Assembly (NCBI GenBank): GCA_015501605.1
Contig: JADNRZ010000004.1
Location: 1,302,001-1,366,000, forward strand
Reading direction: 5' to 3'
DNA: 64,000 nt
DNA from: Panaeolus papilionaceus
Lineage: Eukaryota; Basidiomycota; Agaricomycetes; Agaricales
The notes under the pieces were generated by a model that was not told the origin of the DNA, ran no database searches, and saw only the letters and a list, made by a program, of their open reading frames with translations. Shown one piece after another: positions 1 to 10,715 of this stretch. Every line of letters begins with the position of its first letter. Position 1 is the first letter of the stretch. Made by a program: the position numbers and the translations under genes.

Positions 1-802
1 AGAACACTGTAAATACGATAAGTTTAGCATATTGGGCCGAAGTCGGGGATAAGGTTCAAATTGATGTCTACAAAGACTGGGGCGTGTAGAATTGTGAGTC
101 GAGTATACTTAATCAACATCCGGAGACCCTGAACTCACCGTGTACTTAGCACCGTACTGAATACAAAAATCGTGTGGAAGATGGTGTGATAGTTATTGCA
201 CCGACATCCTGAAGTTTAAGCAGTTACCCTTCGGATCCGTGGTGGTATATTTAGTGCCATGATTTTTGTACGTCCTAGTTACAAAAGTGTGGAATCTGTT
301 GTTTTGCGTCTTCCAAATCTTGTTGTATTTTATCGTTGTTCCCAGTGCAAAACAGTGCAACGGGAAATAGTGATTGGCTCAAATACTTCTAACAATGGCT
401 GTAGAATCTCAAGGTCGAAGGCAGATGTTAATCGCAATACCGTGTAGGAGGTCGCGTATTGAGGGATCGTAGTTAAACGTAGCCTGCACCGGAGCTTGCC
501 GAAGCACCTCTGTCATTGTGTCATGATGGACTTGGCATGGTTTTGAGAAGTCTTGACACTACCTCTTTCCTCTTGGAAGATGTACCAGTACTTCAAGTTA
601 GCTTCAGTGGGATAAGGGCAAAGCTAGCAAATATCCACGCTTAGCAGCTTTCGTCTTTCCTACTTGAAAATAGTCAGAAGTAACCTCTCATCTTTTTATT
701 GATTACTACTAGTCAGTTGGTAGCATGCACAAGCCATTTCGTTTTGATTTCGACCCATCCAGGAAATTGATATTACACAAAATGATTTTCGTATTATTTG
801 AA
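1..802. other. No gene recognised (left edge)
   Basis: Stop codons are frequent in all frames and no reading frame resembles a known family. The stretch lies 3' of the cutinase gene and probably contains its 3' UTR next to the coding end. No RNA gene or repeat was seen. Confidence 0.5.
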
Positions 803-1517
803 TCAAACCTTCCCAGCCACAAAGCTTGCAGCAGCGCCAGCGTCCTGCAAATACGAAAATGTAGTCAGTAAACATGAAGGGGTTTACAACAGACAAAACA
901 CATACCGCTCCATAGCTAAGATGAGCAGCATTAATAACATCACCACCTGCGCAGATATCATCTCCCTGTGCGCAGAAAGTTACTGAACGTCCATTGAGAA
1001 CACCAGGGAAACCCTGATTGTCATCAGGATCGCCAAAGACAACAACAGCATTGACCCTATTTTGAACACTAGACGAAAGCTGCTTAGAGGCTAGGTGAAC
1101 AAGTTGGGCGCCTTGGCTGTGCGTCAAAGAGAGAATTTATCAATAAGTGCAGTGCGTTGTATATAAAAATGGGAGCGCGTACCTGTAACCAGCTATGACA
1201 ATCTTGGTATTCGGGCAAGCACTAGCCGCTGTATTGACGTCGGCAGCCATAGTGGCCGCACCTGCTGGATCACCACCCTCCAAAAATCCTTGGAGGGAAG
1301 CAGCGTAGTTTACGCCTACGAAGTTGAGCGATTGAGAGCCCAAGGCTGACTGCAGAGCAGCTTGGAAGGGTGGGCCGACGACAGTACCAATTGGGGCGGT
1401 TTCGAAAGTCCCTCGAGCAAAGACGACAGTGACATCTGCGCAGGTAGCACGAGACGCCAAAGGGGTCGCCGATGCCGCGAGTGCAGTAAATGCGAGAAGA
1501 AGGGATGTCTTGAACAT
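803..1517 (-). CDS. Secreted cutinase, carbohydrate esterase family 5
   Basis: Three exons (1517-1183, 1116-906, 844-803) give 195 residues, close to the usual cutinase size. Residues 1-23 look like a signal peptide (MFKTSLLLAFTALAASATPL). The family marks are present: FARGTFE near residue 34, the nucleophile motif GYSQG, the Asp region CAQGDDIC and the His in AAHLSYG. Four cysteines match the two conserved disulfides. The serine codon of GYSQG is split by the first intron (GT at 1182, AG at 1117). A further in-frame ATG lies 7 codons upstream, but the start at 1517 gives the cleaner signal peptide. Cutinases hydrolyse the ester bonds of plant cutin outside the cell. The catalytic Ser, Asp and His are all intact, so the enzyme should be active. 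Choice of substrate (cutin or acetylxylan) is inferred; the motif set favours cutinase. Confidence 0.9.
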
Positions 1518-1565
1518 TGTTTGAGGTGTCTTGGTCACTACAAAAACATTGAGCGACCAACTGTC

Positions 1566-1573
1566 CTTTTATA
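1566..1573 (-). promoter_or_regulatory. TATA box of the cutinase gene
   Basis: On the minus strand this reads TATAAAAG. It lies about 50 bp upstream of the chosen cutinase ATG at 1517, a normal place for a TATA element in fungal genes for secreted enzymes. Function is inferred from sequence and position only. Confidence 0.5.
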
Positions 1574-2100
1574 CTACTGTCAATGCCATAGTTTGACTGA
1601 TACAGGTCTCTCAAGCTCGACAACAAGAAGTTCGAAATCTCCAATCGACGCATATGCTGAAAATATCCTTTGCACCCGCTCACCGGCTCGGTTGCATGCA
1701 AAACCCGTTAATTCCCATCCAGTGGATCCAAAAGAAGCGCTTGAAGGGTCGATGACCATAGTCGAGGAGCCTGAATTTGGCGCTTTCTCAAGGTGATATG
1801 GACGGGTGCAATTGTTTAATCGGTTTGAACAAGTTGACTGGGGACCATTTGATGAAAAAATATTTTTTACCTGGCGTTGGCCTTGAAAGACGGATAAGGG
1901 GATACATAAAATAAAAGGATGATCCAGAGGGAATAACGGCGTCCAAGAACAGTTGCATTGGTATGCACGGTGTATACAGGGTTGACTCCAGGAGCTTAAA
2001 GAACTGCGGAACCGAAATTAGAATGCGGAGGGTGCAATCATGGGATGCAATAAACAGTCGTCTGGGGTGAGTTACTTTGCTCTCGTGGATTTTAAAAATG
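1574..2100. other. Intergenic, cutinase promoter side and MTU1 3' flank
   Basis: The stretch separates the cutinase start from the MTU1 stop at 2101-2103. Short open frames here look like chance. Nothing beyond the TATA box can be supported. Confidence 0.5.
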
Positions 2101-3684
2101 TCAATGAGTTGAAATAATTGACCCAGATCCGAGGCACCAATCACCGTCGTAAAGAACAGCTATTTGACCCGGTGTAACAGCTTGCTGAGGTTCGTTACAT
2201 TCAACTACGATTCCACCAGTTGGCGAACTAAAAGGTGCGTCAGTGGCTGCCCTAGTCGGCAGCAAAAAATAGTTCTTACCTTTTGACGATACAAGGCGAA
2301 GCTTTGGAGCGGTAGCGATGCTGAACCTGCAGTCGCGCGCCCTCAGACGAATATATACCTACAGGTGGTGAGTCCTGCCATATCCATGTCAACTCGGGTA
2401 TTACGATAGACCGGGTGTAAAGAGACTCATGGGTGCTGTTGACGAAGGGGAATTTTAAGAAATGAGTTCTTTGTAAAAATAGCCTTTCCTTACCTCCCGG
2501 GTACCACATATATAGTATTAGTCTCGACATCTTTGGATAAAACAAACATCTTTTCTGGCATGCCTGGCACGCGTGCACTTTGCCCAATTGTATAATCCCA
2601 GAGTCCAGAATGTTGACCGAGTACTTTGCCAGTAAGTTTGTGGACTATTGGGCCAGGATTAGGAAGGATATAATTTGCTGAAAATCATCAACGATCAACT
2701 GAAACGCCACAAAAAAGAGACTTGAGTGGTACCCAAAAAGTTGCTGAACTTCGCCTTTTCACCCACAAAGCAAATTCCAACACTGTCCGGCCTTTCTGCA
2801 GTTGAGAGCCCATGGTTCTTCGCCAAAACCCGAACTTCTGGCTTCGTTAGACCTTCGAGTGGAAATAGGGCTCGACGTAGGCTAGGCTCTTTTATTGCTG
2901 CTAGAAAGTAGGTTTGATCCTTGTTATGATCTGAAGGTCGTAAAAGTTGTGGGCGGGGGGTGTCCGAGTTTGACCAGGCTTTGCGAGCATAATGACCTGT
3001 TAGATGTATCAACATTGATGAAAATGTTTAGACGCTGGTTTCCATACCAGTCGCGAACCAAGATTTTTTGAGAGTCTCAGCTTTTATGTTCAGTCTGTCA
3101 AGCAAAGCACCAAATTTTATTTCCCTAGCACAATTGTCAATAACAATGGTGCGGAGAAGACGTGATGTCCAACCTGTTGCACCATACATCAGGGTTTGGG
3201 CTTACTCCAGCTTCCCAAGATTTCAGAGAAGGTTCAAAAACTCTGTTCCAATATTCTTGTGAGAGGTCGATCTGAAAGTCCTTTTAAACTCTCAAAAAAT
3301 TCGTTTGCACACAAAAAACGTACCAGCTCACAAGGTAAATCTAACTTTCGACAGACAAGTTGAACGTCCTCCCAGTCTTTTTCCCATTCACATCCTTTAT
3401 CAGTTCCGGACTCGTCTCGGGTGTCCCAGTTTCGCATGTACACGGCTGAAAGGTCGAAATCTTGTTTTGCGAGGAGCATTGCCGTTACTGATGAGTCCAC
3501 TCCGCCCGACATACCAACGACCACTGCAATGCAAATGAGGATGGGTAAAAAATTATCTACCTATTCACTCACCTCTGTCACCCTTCTTCGGCTCATATGA
3601 AGCTGCTGCTGTTGAGGCATACCGACGAGTCCACCAATGCTGAACCACTCGCCGAGTCTGCAGGACACGAAATTGAGAGACCAT
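2101..3684 (-). CDS. MTU1: Mitochondrial tRNA-specific 2-thiouridylase (MnmA/TrmU family)
   Basis: Eight exons (3684-3573, 3523-3324, 3271-3174, 3124-3048, 2996-2733, 2677-2494, 2435-2280, 2227-2101) give 405 residues in frame. The enzyme activates and thiolates U34 of mitochondrial tRNAs for Lys, Glu and Gln. The first ~30 residues are Arg/Ala/Ser-rich with no acidic residue, a typical mitochondrial presequence. The PP-loop VVVGMSGGVDSS follows at about residue 39. Both catalytic cysteines are visible, one in PNPDVWCNREIKFG and one in ERPDSVGICFVGEK. Other family blocks are GHYAR, DQTYFL and the C-terminal PGQIAVLYDGDWCLGSG. The gene is divergent from CENP-C across 168 bp. The yeast counterpart is called SLM3. 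I see no defect. The start was chosen for the presequence and because it opens the only frame that joins the PP-loop exon. Confidence 0.93.
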
Positions 3685-3852
3685 ACTAAGGTGGGAAATT
3701 TCAAAGACGCGTCCAGCCAAACAAGACCAAGCGCGTCTTCAATTGTTTGTTTTCTCACGCGACAGAAGACAAGGCCAAAGATCCCAACGGTCTTGTCGTC
3801 GTTTCGTTTTCAGAGTCATTGTCCCCGTCTTTTTTCTCTTTCTGCGGCCATT
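3685..3852. promoter_or_regulatory. Shared divergent promoter region, MTU1 and CENP-C
   Basis: Only 168 bp separate the MTU1 start (minus strand, 3684) from the CENP-C start (plus strand, 3853), so both promoters and both 5' leaders must lie here or overlap. No convincing TATA box is seen. The CENP-C side is rich in pyrimidine just before the ATG, which is common for fungal transcription starts. Confidence 0.55.
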
Positions 3853-5898
3853 ATGCCCTCGTCAGCACGAAAAAGTAGTATTTCTGGTTTACGTCGCGGA
3901 CCACAGAAGGCACATATTCCCTACCGCGGGGATAACCCCGAGGTAGGGAAGAAGACTGGAATTGCAGTACAGCATGTAGAGCGCAAATCGGACGGTTTTG
4001 AACCTTTTGAGGATATTATGCAACAAGCAGACGGAAGGACGCCTCCAAGACCAAAGAACAGGAAGAAAAGTTTGGGGAGAATGCGGGACCAGGACGCAGA
4101 TTATTATTATGACGATGAGGATGGAGAGCAGTCGATGGAGATTGACAGTGCGTTGTTAGCCCGAATCAAGAGATGCGAATTCGCTGATATATTTTGTATC
4201 ATTTAAAGGTCCAATGCAGCATTTATCGAACATGCGACCGGCTCATTCTCCATTAACTTCAGGCCGTAGATCTTCAATGCGTCCTGTGGCTCGCACCTCG
4301 GAAATTAATTTCGACGACATACCTTCTCCAAGGCCACTGGGTTCGAGTTCGCGTCATGCAGGCCCGGGACCTTCAAGCTTGTCTAGATCAACGCGTATGG
4401 GAGACTATTCACCAGAAATAGACACGACATACAACAACGACTACAGCCACATGGACCAGGATGATGACGATGATGACGACGACGACAATGGCATGGGAAA
4501 CGACTATGGTGCACAAGAAGCCAGTCCACCACCTTCATCCCGCCGAACAACATTCGCTCAAATGGACCAGGACGAAGATGAAGATATGGAAGAAGAGGAG
4601 GATAATGAGAGGACACCAACCCAGAACCACAAGCAAGCCAACAACAGAAGGCGTGTAGAGCGCTCTCCATCCAGAGGCCATTCTAATGAAGACATTGAAG
4701 ACGACATCGCACAGGGATTGCAGAATGTGGACGATGAGCCCATGGAGGAGGATGAGAGTGAAGAGGAACCAGCTCCTCCTCCACCGAAGAAAAGCAAGAA
4801 AGAGAAGGAGGGCCCCAAGAAACAAGTCATTCCGCTACAGAATCGGTCGAAGAAGGAGAACAGAGGTTAGTCTCATATTTATCACGTTCAGCTCTCATTA
4901 ACATCGATGTTAGAGCCCGCAAGAGAGGGTGTGCGGCGGAGTAAACGAGAGCACTTCAAGCCGTTGGAATGGTGGCGTGGCGAAAGATACGTATATGGTC
5001 GTACTGTTGGATCTGGACCAGTTCTTGTCCCACAAATCAAGGAGATTGTCCGTATCCCGAAGGAACCGCCACCCCAGCTGGGAGGAAGTAAACGCAAACG
5101 GTCTCGTGCTCGGAGTAAGAGTAAAACCGTGGAAGATGGTGTTTATGATATCCCCCCTGCTCGCCCCGTCGAAAATCCAGAGGAAGGATGGGATGACGCG
5201 ACTGAGGCCAAATGTGTGGTGTTACATTACACGACCCAGGAAGAGGTTACAAGGAGTGAGTTTTGCTCTCTAAAATTTTACTATCAATGCGGTTTACTTA
5301 TACGCGACACCAGGAATTGCATGGACAGCAAAGATGGTGGAGCCAAAGATGGCAGCTGATCACAACTGGTCATTTGATAAAATTTTTGGAGACGACGATT
5401 TCATTGCTGCTGGACAGCTAATTATTCCCCCTCAAGGCCGCAAACCAAGTAAAGCTGCCAAAGACAATACCTATGTTAGTTTTTCGTTATCGCACTACAC
5501 TGTCGACTGACGCACCGCTTAGGTGTTCTATGTTATCGAAGGTGCCGTTAACTTCAAGATTCACAACACTTCGATGATTCTGTCCACTGGAGGCATGTTC
5601 ATGGTGCCCAGAGGTAAGACGGCATGCGTCTGTAGATTTCCGAGCTCGATACTTACCAACTGTAGGGAACATGTATCTGATTGAAAACATCAGCAATCGG
5701 GACGCCCGTCTATTCTTTACACAGGCGCGAAAAGTAGAAATGAACGCAGATGAGCAGGCCGTCAAACAAAAGAACGACGCTGCCATTCAAAAACGGAACA
5801 GTGTCAGGTCCTCGAGTGCTGGGTTACCACAAACCAGCAAGTCTGCAGCCAATGCTGCACGAGCAGCGTCATTAGCAGCTCTACCTGCCAAGACATAG
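3853..5898 (+). CDS. MIF2: Inner kinetochore protein CENP-C / Mif2
   Basis: Six exons (3853-4147, 4209-4865, 4914-5255, 5314-5474, 5523-5613, 5666-5898) give 592 residues. CENP-C binds the CENP-A nucleosome and links centromeric chromatin to the outer kinetochore. The N-terminal Mif2 block is visible (HIPYRG, then GKKTGI, then DGFEPFEDIM, residues about 18-55). A long acidic, low-complexity middle with a run of nine Asp follows. The CENP-C signature lies near residue 325 (VRRSKREHFKPLEWWRGERY). The C-terminal cupin that dimerises the protein is complete (VFYVIEGAVNFKIHNTSMIL, then GGMFMVPRGNMYLIENI). A basic Ser/Ala-rich tail ends the protein. Start context and homology both favour the ATG at 3853. 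All domains needed for function are present. Confidence 0.94.
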
Positions 5899-6932
5899 CT
5901 GTGTATACTTCACCCTGCCGCCCACCATTCCCTTTATTTGAGCCTATACTCCCTATCCTATAATGAGCAAAGGATGACGACTACATTGCCAATTTTCCTC
6001 GTTTTTGATTTAATTCACTTTCCATCCGTATGATTTTATTTCTATCTTGCTGTTTTCATGCTGTCCGCATATCATTGTATTAGTAGTCAATAAATTAAGT
6101 TCAGGTCTGAATCGCCTGATCTCGGAATGTTTCAATGTCGTGGTGAACGGAGAGATCTTAGAAAAAGATTTGAATGTAGGTCAAGGGTGTTGGAGATTAG
6201 ACCAGCTTGCACGTAAGGGATGCAAAAAGAAATTTCTAATTCAACCATTGTCAGATAATTACGTCCAACTCATCAGTGCATCACCCCTAAAATTAACGGC
6301 CAATCGTCACTGGCGCTTCTTCTTGACATCTAATGCAATTGCCAATCGTCGCGGGTGCTAATTAGGCGTACCTTTGAATATAATCAGTCATTACTCGTAC
6401 AGCCTAACGGTGCCTCAACATTCAGTATACAGCAACATCGGTGCTTTGTCACGTCCATGTTGCAACGTGCTTACCTTGAGGCCGATAATATCACCGACAA
6501 CATGGTACGGGCGTCTAAATAGGCAGTGTTTCGGAGGCTTTGTAATGCTTACTAACCTCCTACTTCCCATGAATTTCGTGCATTATTGCAATCTAATGAT
6601 CGAATACAACAGCCTTGGGAGTGTTTTGCATACTGCTACATTCATTTAATCGCATTTTACACGCCTATCTACCTCGTTGCTCCTGCAGGGGCTGTGAGGA
6701 ACCTATGCTACACGAGGCGTCGGATGTCTTCTTCGGGTGATCCCATAGCGCCGTGTCGCTGAAGCGCATGCATCGAGGCTCAGGATCCAGTTCCATTACT
6801 TTATTTAAATAGTACCTTGGTGGCTGAGAGTATCGATTTCAACTCCCATTCTTTCTTTTTCTCTTGGAATTAGGCATCCACGCGACAAGTACCTAATTCC
6901 TTCTCACTTCCCACAAGTAATCTGTTTAACGC
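5899..6932. other. Intergenic, no gene supported
   Basis: The region holds the 3' end of CENP-C and the upstream side of the coiled-coil gene. Open frames of about 100 and 90 codons lack any family signature and were not accepted. A pyrimidine-rich stretch around 6850-6930 fits a promoter or leader for the downstream gene. Confidence 0.5.
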
Positions 6933-8941
6933 ATGCCTACATCCTCGCCAGCTGTTCCTCGATACATTTCCTATCCAATCCGCTCACTATTTACCATCAC
7001 TGAAGCTGAAGAACAATCTCAATCCAGCAACAGGAGCTCCGCCCACTACACCGACTGCGAGTCGACCTCCGACGATGATTCTACCGTGTTTGAGAGTGAA
7101 TCAGAGGATCACACGTCGTCCGCACGCGACTCGTTGACCCCAATAGTCTACGACGCGACTCCTCCCACAAGCGCAGAGGACTTGATCACAGATAAACTCA
7201 ACTACCTGTCCTTCATAAAACTCGAAGGCGTCGTCGCCCAGAAGAGACGTTTTGGCGACAAAGTCAAGCTGATCAATCACCTGCCGCGCCGAGCTGCTCC
7301 TATACCATCCCCCACCATAGTTGATAAATCACTTCCCTTACCCCCACCATTCGCGACCCAAGATCTGCACTACTGGAAGTCAATCGCAGAGTCATCGCAC
7401 AAACGGTGTGAACAGCTCGAGAAGACGATCGAATCCCAACAAGCATCAACAGAGCGCTTGGTATCCGTCTATGAGAATACCGTGTTGCGTCTGAGAGAGA
7501 AACTCCTCGCCGCCTCGTCGTCGTTTCAGGCAATTCTGAAGGAAAGGGACGAGTTGCGGGAACAATTGGAGGGCGCAGGAGTGTCGGGAGGGCACGTGGA
7601 GGTCAAACGAATTAGCTCAGACTGTCACTCGGCGATCGAGACCCCCTCGCATTCTCCTGGGGGGAGCATTCTTCCTGTCAGTGTGCGTACAGAGGGTCAA
7701 CTTGCTCTTACTCATCCAGGAATTAATATTTGTCGTCATAAACAGGAGAACGAAGCCTTGGCCGCCGAATGCCTCTCTCTACAAAAGCTCAACGCCCGCC
7801 TATCGCGCCGTCTCCAGAGCTTGGATCCAGCCACTCACCAGATACCCTCTTCCCAGACTGAAGAGCTGAGAGCTCGGCTAACAGATGCTTTGTCCAGCAA
7901 AAAGAGTCTGCAGGAGGAGTTAAATCATTCGAGACGTCTATTCGTAAATTCCCAACGAAGAATTAAATATTTGATGGAAGCGACGTACCATCACCTCGAG
8001 GCCGATCAAGAGCTCTCACCCCCACCGAAACCTCCAACAAGCACCCCCATTTCTCCTAACCCCGCTGTTGTTCAAACCGTCAAAAGTCTCAATGACTACA
8101 TCGGTCAATCTTCTTCGAAGCTTGTCGGTTCGCTCGAAAGGAATCCCGTTGATGCTTTTGTAGGGCAGGAACGTGCGAGGCGCGTGCTGGGTGATAGGTT
8201 GACAGGCATGCTTGAGAGGCGCAAGTCGAGGTTGTTGAAAGAGGAAAACGCCCAGTTGCTTCGGGTAGTCATGGATGTATTCCTTGTACATTGGACCTCG
8301 TCAATCATAAATGGATGCTACCCCAGACCGAAGAAACTCTTTGACGAACTTCAAGGATCATCGGGGGCTATATCAGTGTCGGGTTCCAGCTCGTGTATGT
8401 CCTCATTTCACTCGATCACAACAGTATTTCTAATACTAGTATTATAGCGGTCGATTCGAAACTGGCTTTCTCCGAAGACGGCATCTTTGCCCTGATATCT
8501 TCCATCCGCTCTGATCGTTCGCCTGTGGACCTTCACATATGGTTACGTGATATCTACTCCGACTTCGCCCTCATCATGTCCACCCTTGGTCTTCAAATCA
8601 AGCAGAAACACGCCCAAACCTTGATATCTGTACTGCAGACCATCATCGACAAGTCGTACGAGCTGCGTTGTGCACTTGCTCAGCGTGAACAGTGCGGTTA
8701 CCTCGAAACAATTGCGATCACGTCTGATACAGAGTTCTCGTCCTCCTGCATGAGCGACATATATCGAAACTCCAAGTGTGACGCCATCAATGACACTTCA
8801 AGGGTACTTGGGACTTGTAGCATGGGGTTGCAACAGTGCCCCCCAGTAGCCATGGGACAAACGAAAGCCGCCTTCACACCCTATTACGCAGGGAAAGTTG
8901 TGCTGAAGCCGGGCGTTGCTCTGCGTAGCGCTTTCAAGTAA
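6933..8941 (+). CDS. Hypothetical coiled-coil protein
   Basis: Two exons (6933-8394, 8448-8941) joined by a 53-bp intron give 651 residues. I do not recognise the family. Residues 1-70 are Ser/Thr/Asp/Glu-rich and likely disordered. Heptad-rich segments follow, one at about residues 148-210 (including ERLVSVYENTVLRLREKLL and KERDELREQLE) and one at about 275-345. The middle has Pro-rich patches. The part after the intron is not disordered: it has an amphipathic helical look around LIMSTLGLQIKQKHAQTL. There is no signal peptide, membrane segment or enzyme motif. A scaffold or cytoskeletal role is possible but only a guess. Skipping the intron runs the first exon into a stop at 8445-8447, so splicing is needed for the full protein. 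Confidence 0.7.
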
Positions 8942-10715
8942 TAAAAGAATTATTGACCAGTAGATAGCCTTATTTAACACATACGCGTAAATCGGGAACG
9001 CAGGGTGTTCTCATTATAATTATGATCATATCTACAATATGCCTTCGTATAATATATGTATGTAAAAGTAATTAGCATAGCTCCCATAAGTATGACTACA
9101 CTTTACGATTCACACAAGACCAACATTTTTACGCCTACTGTGCGATTTGTGCCCAATACATATGTCCTTGACCCACTCCTGCGCACGCTTGTGATTCGCA
9201 ACTTCCGTCGATACAGATTGGAGTCCAAATCGAAGGTGTTAACGTCATTCATCAGGAGGTTGCATCGTTCAGGCCTTCAACGAGCCTTAGGACTAGAAGA
9301 GAATACCTGGACGATACACGCATCCCTCGAAGGCGTGATGGGCTTAGTTATTGAGAGGCACGTTAAAAGCAGTTTTCTTGCTGTTACTATTCTCTGCACA
9401 TCAGCTATCCACAAGATCGTTGGCCATCTGAGACCTTGGACCAGCAATATGGTCGCAAACAGATTTCGAAAACGTGGATGGCTTTTCGAACAATCACTCG
9501 GATGACCGGGATGCCTGTAATCATAGCAACCAACGCGACACTGATTGAGCATAGACTTGCGAGTTTCATGAGGTTCTCCATTATGCACGTTAAGTCCTAT
9601 TATTCAACTATGAACATTTGAACCACCACTCGACGGAAAAACCCAGTTTACTAGCAATGTCATCAAGTCACAATCCCGAGGATGGTCATCAGTTCCCTTC
9701 TTCACTACCATAAGAAGCTGAAAAGAAGCTGGACGGTTCGAATCTAACCGTTGGTACTTACAAAACATCGAGCTTCCTGATGAGAGAAAAGTCCGTCGTC
9801 GTCCCTGGGAATGTCATTGACCATTTTCGGGAAATCGCGACTGGGTCCGTGATGCATTGATGATTGTGTGTGTTTTGATTCCACTCGTCCTCCTCTGAGC
9901 AGTTTGAAGCTTCGCGTTCTTGACCCTCAACGTTCAACTCCAAAACCTTGTTTTGTTGCAAAGAGAGAGGTCAGATTCTTGCCAGCCTATCACATTAATG
10001 TGGAGCTTCAATTAAACCTTTTAATATGCCACTCGTCAATGTCAAAATCACCCAGATAAGCGCTCTGGTACTCTCGGGTCATTGACCCATTGCGGCTGCA
10101 GTTAAACCCCTTTGTTCTTCTATCCGCAGCACTTTGCGATCCAACGTCTGCTTCAGACTTACTCCTCGACCCTCGAGGGGGCTTGTGGAGAAATGTCATT
10201 ATTTTCCGAAATCCTGCGCACTGGCTTCGCAAATTATTACCCAACAGGTCATTTCACCAGATTCATCACTCACGTTCGGCCCTCGAGAAACCAAAGCTTC
10301 CTCGTGTATATTGAATTTCTCCGGAAGTTGGTGAGATTTGAATCGATTCTTAAATTATTTTTGCTCAGATTGGTAAGGTTATATAACCTCACAAGTCACT
10401 ATGCTAGAACAGATTTGGCGACTGCCACTGCAAAGTTCTGTGTTTCAGCTTGATTTAGGGGCTAGATATCTGGTTCCAGAACGATTTTTTCCGTTGAGGA
10501 TTGAGTATACTGCCTGACTTTATAACATCCTCGCGTAATTTCACCGTTTAGACTACCACCTTGACAACCCATGTGAACACCTGCAAGTTGGGCTAGCATT
10601 CTTGTCCCTCATGACCTCTATTTTCAAAGAAATTCGGCGGATTATTGGACAAGTGGAAAGCTGGGGTGCTTAAAAGTGCTTCACAGCATCAAGACTTCGT
10701 TCCCCAAGCTTCGTC
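8942..10715. other. Intergenic, upstream of the xylanase gene
   Basis: About 1.8 kb without a recognisable gene. An open frame of 149 codons near 9056-9505 and one near 10112-10453 show no domain, and neither continues through plausible splice sites. The last few hundred bases must hold the xylanase promoter; no clear TATA box was identified. Confidence 0.45.

Noticed and set aside
4383..4830. Long minus-strand frames opposite the CENP-C acidic region
   Set aside because: They are antisense shadows of the Asp/Glu-rich coding repeats and read as Ser, Leu or Cys runs.
9056..9505. Open frame of 149 codons between the coiled-coil gene and the xylanase
   Set aside because: No domain, no low-complexity or repeat pattern, and no joined exons. 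Left as intergenic.
9731..9760. GGTTCGAATC word in a short palindrome, possible tRNA T arm
   Set aside because: The surrounding bases form a simple hairpin but no acceptor, D or anticodon arm.
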